This document shows, piece after piece, positions 15,336-22,621 of a stretch of DNA of 30,443 nt; the stretch's first letter is position 1, and the number at the start of each line of letters is the position of its first letter. The stretch spans positions 1-30,443 of the forward strand of contig JAAYFX010000157.1 in NCBI GenBank assembly GCA_012728025.1, read 5' to 3'. The stretch comes from Clostridiales bacterium (lineage in GTDB: Bacteria; Bacillota; Clostridia; Oscillospirales; Oscillospiraceae). Below the pieces are notes generated by a model. That model had not been told where the DNA came from and made no database searches. It saw only the letters and a list, made by a program, of their open reading frames with translations. The position numbers and the translations under genes are program-made.

Positions 15336-17018
15336 CTAGCGGCTTTTGTCCCATGTTGCCCCTGCCTGTATGCCCCGCATGGATACATAAGCCTGAAAAC
15401 TATCGAAATCCGCCTGACTTATGGTTTTGGGCAGGAAGAATACAGCGTCCATTCCTATGCTTGAAAAGACCATGCCCATACTGTCCATCTCCGGCGGTTT
15501 TGTGCCAAGGAAGGTGACAGATTTAAGTTCTGGACAGTTTCCAAAGGCCCCATCACCAAGTCTTTCAAGACTTGCGGGCAGGACAATGCTTTCCAACTGT
15601 GTACAGCCTGTAAAGGCCATGCTGCCAATCTCTTTAACCCCCTCGGGCACCACAAAGGTTTTAAATCCACAGCCTGAAAATGCCTCGTCTCCGATTTTCT
15701 CCACTGTCTTTGGCAGGATTACACTTTTAAGCTTATCCGAATACTGGAAACAGCGGGCAGGAATTTCTTTAATCTCCCCTGTAAGGGTGATTGATTCCAG
15801 ATAGTCACAGTCGAAAAATGCCTCCTCGCCAATCTGCTGTAAGGATATGGGTAGGCTTATTTCCTCAATCATACTTCCGGCGAAGGCTCGCTCACCTATA
15901 AACTTAATGTCAGCGTTAAGACCCGCAAAGCTAATGCTACGGCTTTCAAAGGCCCTGTCTCCAATGGCTGTTATAACAACTGTGCCATCCTTATCCTCCC
16001 TTGGAATGGCAACCTTCAGTCCTTCCGCTCCTGCTTCGTGGTCAAAGGCTGTGATAGTGCCATTTTCGTCACAACTCATGGCTTCATAGTCCACATAGTC
16101 CTCCCACTCGGGATTAAACATGACCCACGCAATGTCCTCCTCCCCTTTTGAAAGGAGAAATTTGTCCATATCCTCAACCTGCTTCATGCTAACATCCCAA
16201 GCCATAAGTATCATGCTCACAGTCTCAAACACCGCTCCGCCGGAGTTATCCAGTTTTGGCAAATCAGAGGGGCTGTATACAAAGGGGAAGTTAAGGGCAA
16301 ACACAGTGTTTTCAAAGGCTCTGCCGCCAATAGATGTTACACTTTCGGGTATGGTGTAATAAGGTATCCATAAGCAGTTTGCAAAGGCTTTCTCACCTAT
16401 GCTCTTTAAGCCCTTGGGCAAGGGGGATAAAACAAGGTTTTCGCAGCCAGAAAAAGCAAAATCGCCAATTTTCTCAAGACCCTCAGGCAAATTTATAAGT
16501 TCCAGACCGGAGGTTGAAAAGGCTTCATCTCCAATCTTTTTCACCGTATCCGGAATGGTGAGTTCCCGAAGATTCAGACATAGATAGCACATTGAACGGG
16601 GAATTTCCTCCAAAGCCGCCGGTAGGCGAAGGATTTCTAAAAACTGATTGTTCACAAAGGTATAGGTGTCAATTTTTTCGACGCTGTCGGGTATGTAAAT
16701 GGCTGTTATGGGGTCTTCAAAATCCCGCTCGCCCTCGGTGTCGTAAAAGCAGCTTTTCTCCAAAGCTTTAACAGTGACGCCCCCAATGGTTTCGGGGATT
16801 TTAACCGCTCCGCCCCCACCCACATAAAGGCTTATTGTTCCGGTTTCGGGGTCAAACTCAAAGCTATCCTCCGAGGCATCCTCGGGCCAGTTAAAGCTCT
16901 CCTCAATAGGAGTTTTAATGTCTTCCGTCGGCGGATTATCAGGCGGAGTCTTGCCGCAGGCTGCAAGGCTAAAAACCATCGCAAAAATAAGTAAAAGTCC
17001 CAGTATTTGTTTTTTCAT
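15336..17018 (-). CDS. BspA-type leucine-rich-repeat lipoprotein
   Basis: The 560 residues begin with a lipoprotein signal peptide ending in a lipobox (SLAAC, Cys21), so the mature protein is anchored to the outer face of the membrane. The rest contains about a dozen LRR_5-type repeats of roughly 23 residues of the form I-P-x-x-V-x-x-I-G-x-x-A-F-x-x-C. They come in two blocks (about 90-240 and 335-520) separated by a non-repeat segment. BspA-type repeats mediate binding to proteins or surfaces. The gene has a TTTGGAG ribosome site before its ATG and starts a three-gene run with the two zinc-ribbon proteins. A lipoprotein with binding repeats inside a sporulation-excised element is unusual. 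Confidence 0.9.
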   Translation of the reverse strand: MKKQILGLLLIFAMVFSLAACGKTPPDNPPTEDIKTPIEESFNWPEDASEDSFEFDPETGTISLYVGGGGAVKIPETIGGVTVKALEKSCFYDTEGERDFEDPITAIYIPDSVEKIDTYTFVNNQFLEILRLPAALEEIPRSMCYLCLNLRELTIPDTVKKIGDEAFSTSGLELINLPEGLEKIGDFAFSGCENLVLSPLPKGLKSIGEKAFANCLWIPYYTIPESVTSIGGRAFENTVFALNFPFVYSPSDLPKLDNSGGAVFETVSMILMAWDVSMKQVEDMDKFLLSKGEEDIAWVMFNPEWEDYVDYEAMSCDENGTITAFDHEAGAEGLKVAIPREDKDGTVVITAIGDRAFESRSISFAGLNADIKFIGERAFAGSMIEEISLPISLQQIGEEAFFDCDYLESITLTGEIKEIPARCFQYSDKLKSVILPKTVEKIGDEAFSGCGFKTFVVPEGVKEIGSMAFTGCTQLESIVLPASLERLGDGAFGNCPELKSVTFLGTKPPEMDSMGMVFSSIGMDAVFFLPKTISQADFDSFQAYVSMRGIQAGATWDKSR

Positions 17019-17144
17019 TTTTTCATCTCCAAATCCTTATACTATCGCTTAATTGGTCTTAAATTATTTCTTATATTTTGTGTTTGTCTTTTTGCTTATA
17101 TAACAGCTTTTTCAAAATACTTGCTCTTCCTAAAAATCCACCTT

Positions 17145-17525
17145 TTATAAGGCATCCATAATTGCCACAAGGTAGCTGGCAGAAGTTGAGCCATAGATAA
17201 ACTGGTCTATAAGTCCATCTTTTTTGGCCTGCCGTACTTTATCCGCCGCCTCCTTTTCTGCGTGTTCATCTACTAAAAGAACAATCTTACATAGGGGATT
17301 TTGCCTTTTAACTTCAGCCCTTAATTTAAGCCGCTCCTCCAGCTTGTAGGGCGTGTAGCCTGTAACCTCCATCAGTAAGGCGTTTGCCGCCAGATTGACA
17401 CAGAGCTTTATGACCTGCTCCGGATTTTCTGCCACAGTCACATGAAAATCGCCGCCTCTTATAAGCATCTGCTCCACCGCTTCCCCAAGAACGTAATTTT
17501 GCATACTGATAATCACTCTTTGCAA
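17145..17525 (-). CDS. Receiver-like protein lacking the phospho-acceptor Asp
   Basis: The 126-residue protein (TTG at 17525, just after a G-rich ribosome site) has the alternating strand/helix pattern of a response-regulator receiver and no output domain. The usual acidic pair at the start is missing (RVIISMQNY). The place of the phospho-Asp holds Glu (LLMEVTG), and the conserved Lys near the end appears to be replaced (QFIYGSTS). A Glu there often mimics phosphorylation, so it may act constitutively as a protein partner. The frame is open to 17594, but that extension lacks a ribosome site. It follows the LuxR-type regulator gene after a terminator and precedes the lipoprotein gene. The assignment to the receiver fold is by pattern only. 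Confidence 0.65.
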   Translation of the reverse strand: MQRVIISMQNYVLGEAVEQMLIRGGDFHVTVAENPEQVIKLCVNLAANALLMEVTGYTPYKLEERLKLRAEVKRQNPLCKIVLLVDEHAEKEAADKVRQAKKDGLIDQFIYGSTSASYLVAIMDAL

Positions 17526-17661
17526 AGCCTCTCCCCCCTTTTTATAAATACGGATATATGTATGGCATAATACCTTTTTATTATATCGTCTCAAATCTCA
17601 TTACACATTACCAATATTGGGGGGGGCGCAAATATTCTTTATTAATATTACATATAAAGGC

Positions 17662-17694
17662 AAAATCTCCGGCATTTTCCCTGCCGGAGATTTT
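17662..17694 (-). terminator. Terminator after the LuxR-type regulator gene
   Basis: A perfect 13-bp stem (17662-17674 with 17682-17694) and 7-base loop lie 15 bases after the regulator stop. The T-run on the minus strand is short (the stem ends in TTTT), so termination may be partial. Confidence 0.7.
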
Positions 17695-17709
17695 ATCTTT
17701 GGTATTTGT

Positions 17710-18336
17710 TTAATATTTTGGCAGCACCAGTCTGGCACCGGCGCTTAGTATGGCAAGCTCTGTTTTTGATGCGCAGCCGGTCTTTTCCTTAAGATGCTTT
17801 AAATGCTCATTGACACCGTCTTCAGAAATACCCATCTTTCCGGCTATGTTTCTGGTGGATACAACCTCCGCCAGCCAATATAGCACCTCCATCTCCTTAG
17901 GTGTAAATTCATAGCTGCTGGCAAGACCTATGGAAACCTCTGGGGTTCTTTCAGGGTAGACAGATTCACCCTCCATGGTTTTGTCCATAACCTCTATAAG
18001 CTCTTTTTCACAAACATCCTTGTACCAAAAGCTCTCCGCCCCAAGGGCCTTGGCCCTTGCAAGAAAACTAAACTCTGGAGCGGAGGTAACAATTATGATT
18101 TTCACCTGTGGAAAGCGTTTTTTTATTTTTTCCGCCGCCAAAAGGCCGCTGCTACCCTTGGCTGTGCATACGTCCATCAAAACCAAGTCCACCCCGCCGT
18201 TAAGGCAGAACATCTCGGCATTGGAAGCATCGCCGATTGCCTCCACCAAGGCATAGCGGTCAGAGGCGGAATGAATATAGCGGGTAAAAAGCTCTCTTAC
18301 CAATCTTTCGTCATCAACAATAAGTACATTTGTCAA
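17710..18336 (-). CDS. NarL/LuxR-family response regulator
   Basis: The 208-residue regulator has a receiver domain (DDE at residues 8-10, phospho-acceptor Asp in LVLMDVCTA near 55, a Lys in FWYKDV near 105). A LuxR-type helix-turn-helix follows: FTPKEMEVLYWLAE, then TRNIAGKMGISEDGVNEHLKHL. It overlaps the stop of the histidine kinase gene by four bases (ATGA), which fixes the start and shows co-translation with its cognate kinase. It completes a three-gene signalling unit with the PAS kinase and the 7TM protein. Its targets are unknown; genes in the element or in the mother-cell programme are candidates. Confidence 0.93.
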   Translation of the reverse strand: MTNVLIVDDERLVRELFTRYIHSASDRYALVEAIGDASNAEMFCLNGGVDLVLMDVCTAKGSSGLLAAEKIKKRFPQVKIIIVTSAPEFSFLARAKALGAESFWYKDVCEKELIEVMDKTMEGESVYPERTPEVSIGLASSYEFTPKEMEVLYWLAEVVSTRNIAGKMGISEDGVNEHLKHLKEKTGCASKTELAILSAGARLVLPKY

Positions 18337-19304
18337 AGGTTCAAGCTCCCTTCTTCCCTTGGCAGGCTTATGTTAAGGGCAAAGTTCGGCAGGCTTTGCA
18401 CCTCCATTTTACCCCCCGCCTTTTCAATGCGTCGGCGCAGGCTGGCAAAGCCGCCCCCCTCAACTATCGTTTTCTCCGGCTGCTTGCCGTTATTGCTAAT
18501 ACGGGCATGGATAAAATTTTCCCCGTCGGTAATCACCGCCAAAACCCTGTCTCCTACGGCGTGGCGCAAAGTGTTTGTCACACACTCTCGAATGGCGGCA
18601 ACAAGCAAGATTTCCAAAACCTCGTCTTCGGGAAAATCCCCTTCTATGGCAATGTCAACCCCAAGACTGGCGGCAGAACGGCACAGCTCGGAAAGGGCGT
18701 CGGCCTCATCGTCGTGGCCGATTTCTCCTTGTAAAATGCCTGCAATTTTATTAAGCCCCGCCGCTATTGCAGGCTTTTCCTCCAAAGGACAGCCCTCGGC
18801 ATGAAATTGCCGCAGGGATTGGAGACACCAGCCCACCTCGTTGTGAATTTGCATTTTCATGGTGAGGATTTCCTCCTCACGGGTAATGGCTGTTATATTA
18901 TCCACAATTTGCCGCATATGAGATGCCAGTTTTTCCTGCTCAATTCTGCTGTATGTAAGGCTTTTTTGTTTCTCGTAAAGCTTTGTAACATTGGCGGCCA
19001 CATACTCGATGTAGGTGTTTCCCAAAAAATCATGAACCACACTGCTTCTAAACTGCCATGCTGTGCCGTCTTTAAAGAGAAAAACCTCCCCGTCACGAAG
19101 AGCAAAACCTTCCTCCTGCGGCATATTAAGTGCCGAATTTAGGTCGGACATAGTCTGCAAATCCCGTCCGGTCAAGGCAAAGCTAAGTCTGTGCATAACT
19201 TTATTGCACAGCACCAGCATACCGTTACTGTCAAAAAAACAAAGGCCGCTTGGCAAATTATCAATGGCCTCTTTAACAGAGCTTTGTATGAAGCGAAGCT
19301 TCAT
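18333..19304 (-). CDS. Soluble PAS-domain histidine kinase
   Basis: The 323-residue protein has no membrane segment. A PAS-like domain (about 10-110; LCFFDSNGMLVLCNKVMHRL) is followed by a dimerisation helix with the likely phospho-His in IHNEVGWCLQSL. An ATPase domain follows with N-box RECVTNTLRHA and a single clear glycine box EGGGFASLRRRI. The layout is that of NarL-partner kinases of the LytS/HisKA_3 type. I start it at the ATG at 19304 preceded by GAGGAAAA; the frame is open to 19346 but would overlap the upstream gene. It lies 14 bases after the 7TM gene and overlaps the regulator gene, so input may come from the 7TM protein. Confidence 0.88.
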   Translation of the reverse strand: MKLRFIQSSVKEAIDNLPSGLCFFDSNGMLVLCNKVMHRLSFALTGRDLQTMSDLNSALNMPQEEGFALRDGEVFLFKDGTAWQFRSSVVHDFLGNTYIEYVAANVTKLYEKQKSLTYSRIEQEKLASHMRQIVDNITAITREEEILTMKMQIHNEVGWCLQSLRQFHAEGCPLEEKPAIAAGLNKIAGILQGEIGHDDEADALSELCRSAASLGVDIAIEGDFPEDEVLEILLVAAIRECVTNTLRHAVGDRVLAVITDGENFIHARISNNGKQPEKTIVEGGGFASLRRRIEKAGGKMEVQSLPNFALNISLPREEGSLNL

Positions 19305-19318
19305 TTTTCCTCGCCCCT

Positions 19319-20956
19319 TTATGGTGCGGCGCAGGTAAATACCCATTCGTTTTCCCCCTCCCGCTGAGCAAAAATCCCCTCACCTGAAAGGGCTGCCAAA
19401 TCCTCATCACACATGACAATAAGGTTCATGGTGGGCCGCCCGTTTTCCTTCAGCACAGAACAATACAAGGTTTTGAGGCTGTTAATGGATGCCTCCACCA
19501 CAGCACCGAATCTATCATACAAAAAGGCAATCTGACGGGCGGGCAACGGCTCTGTAAGACCCATTTGCACATGGCATTTTACCCCTGCAAGCTCCAGATT
19601 TACAACTGTTTCCCTCATGCAATACCTAAGCTCATCAGCAGGGATAAGGCCGCTTTCCTCTGCAATAAAAATAAGATTGTTGCGGCGCTTTATGTAGGCC
19701 GTTAAAACGGCGATATGGGAAATAAGCCGACATATTTCCTCAGGTGTATCCGCCTTTTCAAGAAGCTTTGTCAGCTCTGCAAGTTTTTTAATCTGAGTCT
19801 GAGTTTGGGTTTGCACCTTATTGTAAAGCCTGTTTTTTTCTACCAACACCTGACGGGTGCGGCGGGTTTTATATTCCTCGGCTAAAATGGCATTCTTGCC
19901 TTTCAGCTCTTCGCTCGCCTCCTTGATTTCGGAAATAACAGAAAGCAGCTCTGACAAATCCTCCTGCCAGACTACATGGCCCCTGTGAATGGGAGCACTT
20001 GACAGGCGTATGCCCTTCGGCAGCCAAACAGGGGCAATTTCTGTTTCAAGCAGCAGATACTCTGCCATAGGCTCTGCCCCCTTAGAGCGCAGGTAAAGCC
20101 TGCCTTTTTTGTCTATAATCCGTGCGCCTATGGTTGAGGCTTTAAAAAGCTCGGCATAGCCGGAGTTTGATTGAATAAGCCCGCAGCGGATACAGCTTTC
20201 CAAGGTTGCTGTGAAAAGCAGACAAAAGACAATGGTCATATCCCTTGCAATAAGGCGCACCACAGGCCAGCTAGTGATATACAAAATGCCATACAGCACA
20301 CTGATTGTTAAGGGAATAAGGGGCTGCCACAAAACCCTGCGGCTGTGGGGAACACGGCTTTTTGCAATCAAAATGCCCAAGGCCATAAGAGCCATCACAA
20401 GCTCCCAGCCAGATAAAAGCCAATAGCTCAGGCGATAACTGTAATCCTTGTCTGTCCAGACCTTCCCCTGAGGAAAGGTGAAGATTAGCTGGTGCAAGTC
20501 ATTGGTAAGTACCATTATAACAAAAGTCACGGTGGGAATAAGCAAAACCCCTGCCCATTTGGGCAGGCGATAATATTCCGGCTTACCTAAGGACAGAGCC
20601 ACAAAAACACTTAGACAGGGAATCAACAGCATTGGGATATAGTAGGCATACCAAAGGTGGCGGATAATGTTCGGGTCGCTGATGAAATAGTATTTTAAAC
20701 TGCGCACTATAATCCAAAACACCATAAGAGCGGCAATGTCAATCAAAAACCGCCGCACCTGCCTTTGTATGATGCGGTGCCGTATGGAAATGCCCCAGAC
20801 GCTAAACAAACCTATATAAATAAGGCTGCTTTGGTGAATAAGATAATCCGGCATTGGTATATCAAACATCCACCAGATAAGACTGGGGATATAGGCAAGG
20901 GCTATAAAAGCCGCAATTACTGCCCTGCCCATGGTTTTTTTCCTAAGCCCCGTCAT
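19319..20956 (-). CDS. 7TM sensor protein with incomplete kinase-like C-terminus
   Basis: The 545-residue protein (ATG at 20956, AAGGAG seven bases upstream) begins with about seven membrane segments in the first 250 residues. It contains the TNDLHQLIFTFPQG region typical of the 7TM input domain of clostridial sensor kinases (HisKA_7TM-like). A PAS-like segment and a long coiled coil follow (about 340-430, with a QTQTQTQ stretch). The C-terminus has an H-box-like helix (ICRLISHIAVLTAYIKRR) and an N-box-like EASINSLK. The glycine boxes that bind ATP are missing, and the protein ends soon after. It is therefore probably a pseudo-kinase that relays a signal to the PAS kinase encoded next. The ligand is unknown. 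Confidence 0.8.
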   Translation of the reverse strand: MTGLRKKTMGRAVIAAFIALAYIPSLIWWMFDIPMPDYLIHQSSLIYIGLFSVWGISIRHRIIQRQVRRFLIDIAALMVFWIIVRSLKYYFISDPNIIRHLWYAYYIPMLLIPCLSVFVALSLGKPEYYRLPKWAGVLLIPTVTFVIMVLTNDLHQLIFTFPQGKVWTDKDYSYRLSYWLLSGWELVMALMALGILIAKSRVPHSRRVLWQPLIPLTISVLYGILYITSWPVVRLIARDMTIVFCLLFTATLESCIRCGLIQSNSGYAELFKASTIGARIIDKKGRLYLRSKGAEPMAEYLLLETEIAPVWLPKGIRLSSAPIHRGHVVWQEDLSELLSVISEIKEASEELKGKNAILAEEYKTRRTRQVLVEKNRLYNKVQTQTQTQIKKLAELTKLLEKADTPEEICRLISHIAVLTAYIKRRNNLIFIAEESGLIPADELRYCMRETVVNLELAGVKCHVQMGLTEPLPARQIAFLYDRFGAVVEASINSLKTLYCSVLKENGRPTMNLIVMCDEDLAALSGEGIFAQREGENEWVFTCAAP

Positions 20957-21051
20957 TTTGCGCTCCTTCCTTACAAAAGTTCCAGCCTTGTCAAAGACAT
21001 AGCATAGTTTAGGCAAAAGTCCATTTGCAGGTATGCGTCCAAAGAAGAAAC

Positions 21052-21417
21052 CTATAAAATCCTATTGCCGCATTTGCCGCAAAATCGCCCGCCGGAAATA
21101 AGGCTGTTTCCGCATTTCGGACAAAACTTAGCTTGCGGCTCTGCCTTAAAGCTCAAAGGCAAATCCAAAGCCCTTCCAGATTCGGGGAGAAACAGCCAGT
21201 CTATATCACCGTCATCCTGACAAAAGCCGATTTCCCCTTCCGGAGACACAATATAAAAGCTGCCTTCATCGGCGGGGTTTTCTTCATCACTTGCCTTTGC
21301 AATGGCCAAAAGGCCCCTTTTATCATACTTTTCACTAGAGCTTGCAAAGCGGAAGCTGCCACAGCGGGTCAGGGCAAATTCTGCCGCCTTTAGCAAAGAG
21401 TCAAATCGTTCCATCAT
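21052..21417 (-). CDS. Small protein with C-terminal zinc ribbon
   Basis: The 121-residue protein starts at the ATG at 21417 (a second ATG follows directly), with AGGAG five bases upstream. The first 90 residues are unlike any family I know. The last 25 form a double-knuckle zinc ribbon, FCPKCGNSL followed by FCGKCGNRIL. There are no membrane segments. It lies 13 bases downstream of the larger zinc-ribbon protein and 95 bases upstream of the 7TM sensor, so it probably shares their transcript. A role as partner or scaffold of the sensor is possible, but only context supports it. Confidence 0.8.
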   Translation of the reverse strand: MMERFDSLLKAAEFALTRCGSFRFASSSEKYDKRGLLAIAKASDEENPADEGSFYIVSPEGEIGFCQDDGDIDWLFLPESGRALDLPLSFKAEPQAKFCPKCGNSLISGGRFCGKCGNRIL

Positions 21418-21430
21418 AAATTCTCCTTCT

Positions 21431-22231
21431 TTATTTGAACAGAAGATTATCACAGCGCTTACAGCGGTCATTTTGTATGGGGTTCATCATGGAGCATACA
21501 TTACAATAGATAATGCGGTCTTTTGATTTATCAAATTTTTCATATGTACCAAAGCTTGGGTGATACCTTACCCTGTCGCCAACTTCAAGATAATCATACA
21601 TATGCCTGCCGCTGTCTCTTTCCACAATGGTCTTTTTCTTTCCACTGTCGGTTTTGATAAAGGTTTTATATTCCATATAGGTTCTATAATAGTTGTCGTC
21701 TTTGCCCCTGCGCTCACGGCGCTCCTTCTTACTTTTATCAACCACCCTGCCCTCCCACATAGGCTTCTTTGTCCCTCGCAGAAAAAATAAGCCGACAATA
21801 AGTATCACAAAGGCAAGGCCGACGCCCATAATAAGTGACTCCCCAAAGGGGAAATCATCCATAAGCAGCCCAGCAATAGGAAACCCGATAAGAGGCACAA
21901 AAATCGACACCCACATACAACCAAGGGTATTTTTCTTGCTTTGTTGTGCGGCTTCAAGAATTTCCGTACTGTTAAGCCTATCCGAAAAGCCGATAAGATT
22001 CCCAGTCCCTCTGTTGCCACTGTCCCCGCCGGCAAACTGTCCTGACTGTGACGGGCGCTCTGCCCCCTTATTTGCGGCAGTTCCGCAATTTATGCAAAAG
22101 TCGTCCCCCTTTTGTATTCCTGTGCCACAGGCAGGGCAGGTGCCGCTTTTATCTAACTGCGCTCTCCTGCCGCAGCTTTGGCAGAAATCCGCATCCTCGG
22201 GCAACCTTGCCCCGCAGCTCTGGCAAAACAT
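21431..22231 (-). CDS. Multi-zinc-ribbon membrane protein
   Basis: The 266-residue protein carries two zinc ribbons at the N-terminus (FCQSCG and FCQSCG, then CPACG and FCINCG), two membrane segments (about 101-122 and 130-147) and a third metal site at the C-terminus (CNVCSMMNP and CKRCDNLL). The cytoplasmic part between is a small beta-rich domain with YLEVGDRVRYHPSFGTYEK. I choose the ATG at 22231 because AAGGAG lies eight bases upstream; the GTG at 22240 is too close to it. It is the first cargo gene after the element's 5' edge and has its own sigma-A promoter at 22328-22356. The function is unknown. Confidence 0.85.
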   Translation of the reverse strand: MFCQSCGARLPEDADFCQSCGRRAQLDKSGTCPACGTGIQKGDDFCINCGTAANKGAERPSQSGQFAGGDSGNRGTGNLIGFSDRLNSTEILEAAQQSKKNTLGCMWVSIFVPLIGFPIAGLLMDDFPFGESLIMGVGLAFVILIVGLFFLRGTKKPMWEGRVVDKSKKERRERRGKDDNYYRTYMEYKTFIKTDSGKKKTIVERDSGRHMYDYLEVGDRVRYHPSFGTYEKFDKSKDRIIYCNVCSMMNPIQNDRCKRCDNLLFK

Positions 22232-22260
22232 TGCACTCACTCCTTATGTTCTTTAATTTG

Positions 22261-22287
22261 CAAGCGGCCGCTGAAGTACCAAGCGGC
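22261..22287. repeat. CAAGCGGC direct repeat in a cargo leader
   Basis: CAAGCGGC occurs at 22261-22268 and 22280-22287, a 19-base period, in the untranslated leader of the first cargo gene. On the minus strand GCCGCT and AGCGGC can also pair across nine bases. It may be a regulator site or a leader hairpin. Confidence 0.4.
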
Positions 22288-22327
22288 AATCTATCACTCC
22301 GCCATATATGTTTAATATTATCGGCTG

Positions 22328-22356
22328 ATTATACCATTTTCAAGGTGAAATATCAA
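22328..22356 (-). promoter_or_regulatory. Sigma-A promoter of the cargo operon
   Basis: On the minus strand TTGATA (22356-22351) and TATAAT (22333-22328) are separated by exactly 17 bases. Transcription would start near 22321, giving a leader of about 90 bases before the zinc-ribbon gene at 22231. The cargo can thus be expressed in vegetative cells. Confidence 0.75.
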
Positions 22357-22371
22357 TTTGTTTATGCTGTT

Positions 22372-22400
22372 TTGACGGTATGTTTAAATTTGTTTTAATA
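22372..22400 (+). promoter_or_regulatory. Divergent promoter for the small edge gene
   Basis: TTGACG (22372-22377) and TTAATA (22395-22400) are spaced by 17 bases on the plus strand, back-to-back with the cargo promoter, and lie about 45 bases upstream of the small gene's ATG. Confidence 0.55.
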
Positions 22401-22444
22401 GCGGCAACTTTCACATAAGCTTTAATATATGATAAAAGGGGGTT

Positions 22445-22621
22445 ATGACTTTTAAAATCATCTTACATCACCCTTCTGCAAACGAGGGCAGGCTTGAGCT
22501 TGAACAAAGAGCCGCAAAAGCCCATGCTCAGGCTGCGGCAACTTACATACAAGACCTTGCCTGCCCTGTGGAGCAGAAGTCTGCCTTATTAAATTCTATA
22601 AAGAGATGCCAAAAAGATTAA
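22445..22621 (+). CDS. 58-residue protein at the element edge
   Basis: This short frame encodes 58 residues beginning MTFKIILHHP and ending SIKRCQKD. It is soluble and helical, with an Ala-rich segment (AAKAHAQAAATY) and a CPVEQK motif. I do not recognise its family. Support for a real gene comes from a TTGACG/TTAATA promoter, a G-rich ribosome site (GGGGG two bases before the ATG, rather close), and an intrinsic terminator starting three bases after the stop. It is the only gene of the element on the plus strand, converges on the sigK 5' half, and ends 65 bases from the attachment core. The location recalls small directionality factors of serine recombinases, but no sequence evidence shows this. 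Confidence 0.6.
   Translation: MTFKIILHHPSANEGRLELEQRAAKAHAQAAATYIQDLACPVEQKSALLNSIKRCQKD

Noticed and set aside
12721..17109. A 13-mer (TATATAACAGCTT on plus) shared upstream of the recombinase (12721) and of the LRR lipoprotein (17097)
   Set aside because: It is AT-rich, lies at different distances from the two starts and has no matching second promoter element, so a shared control role is not supported.
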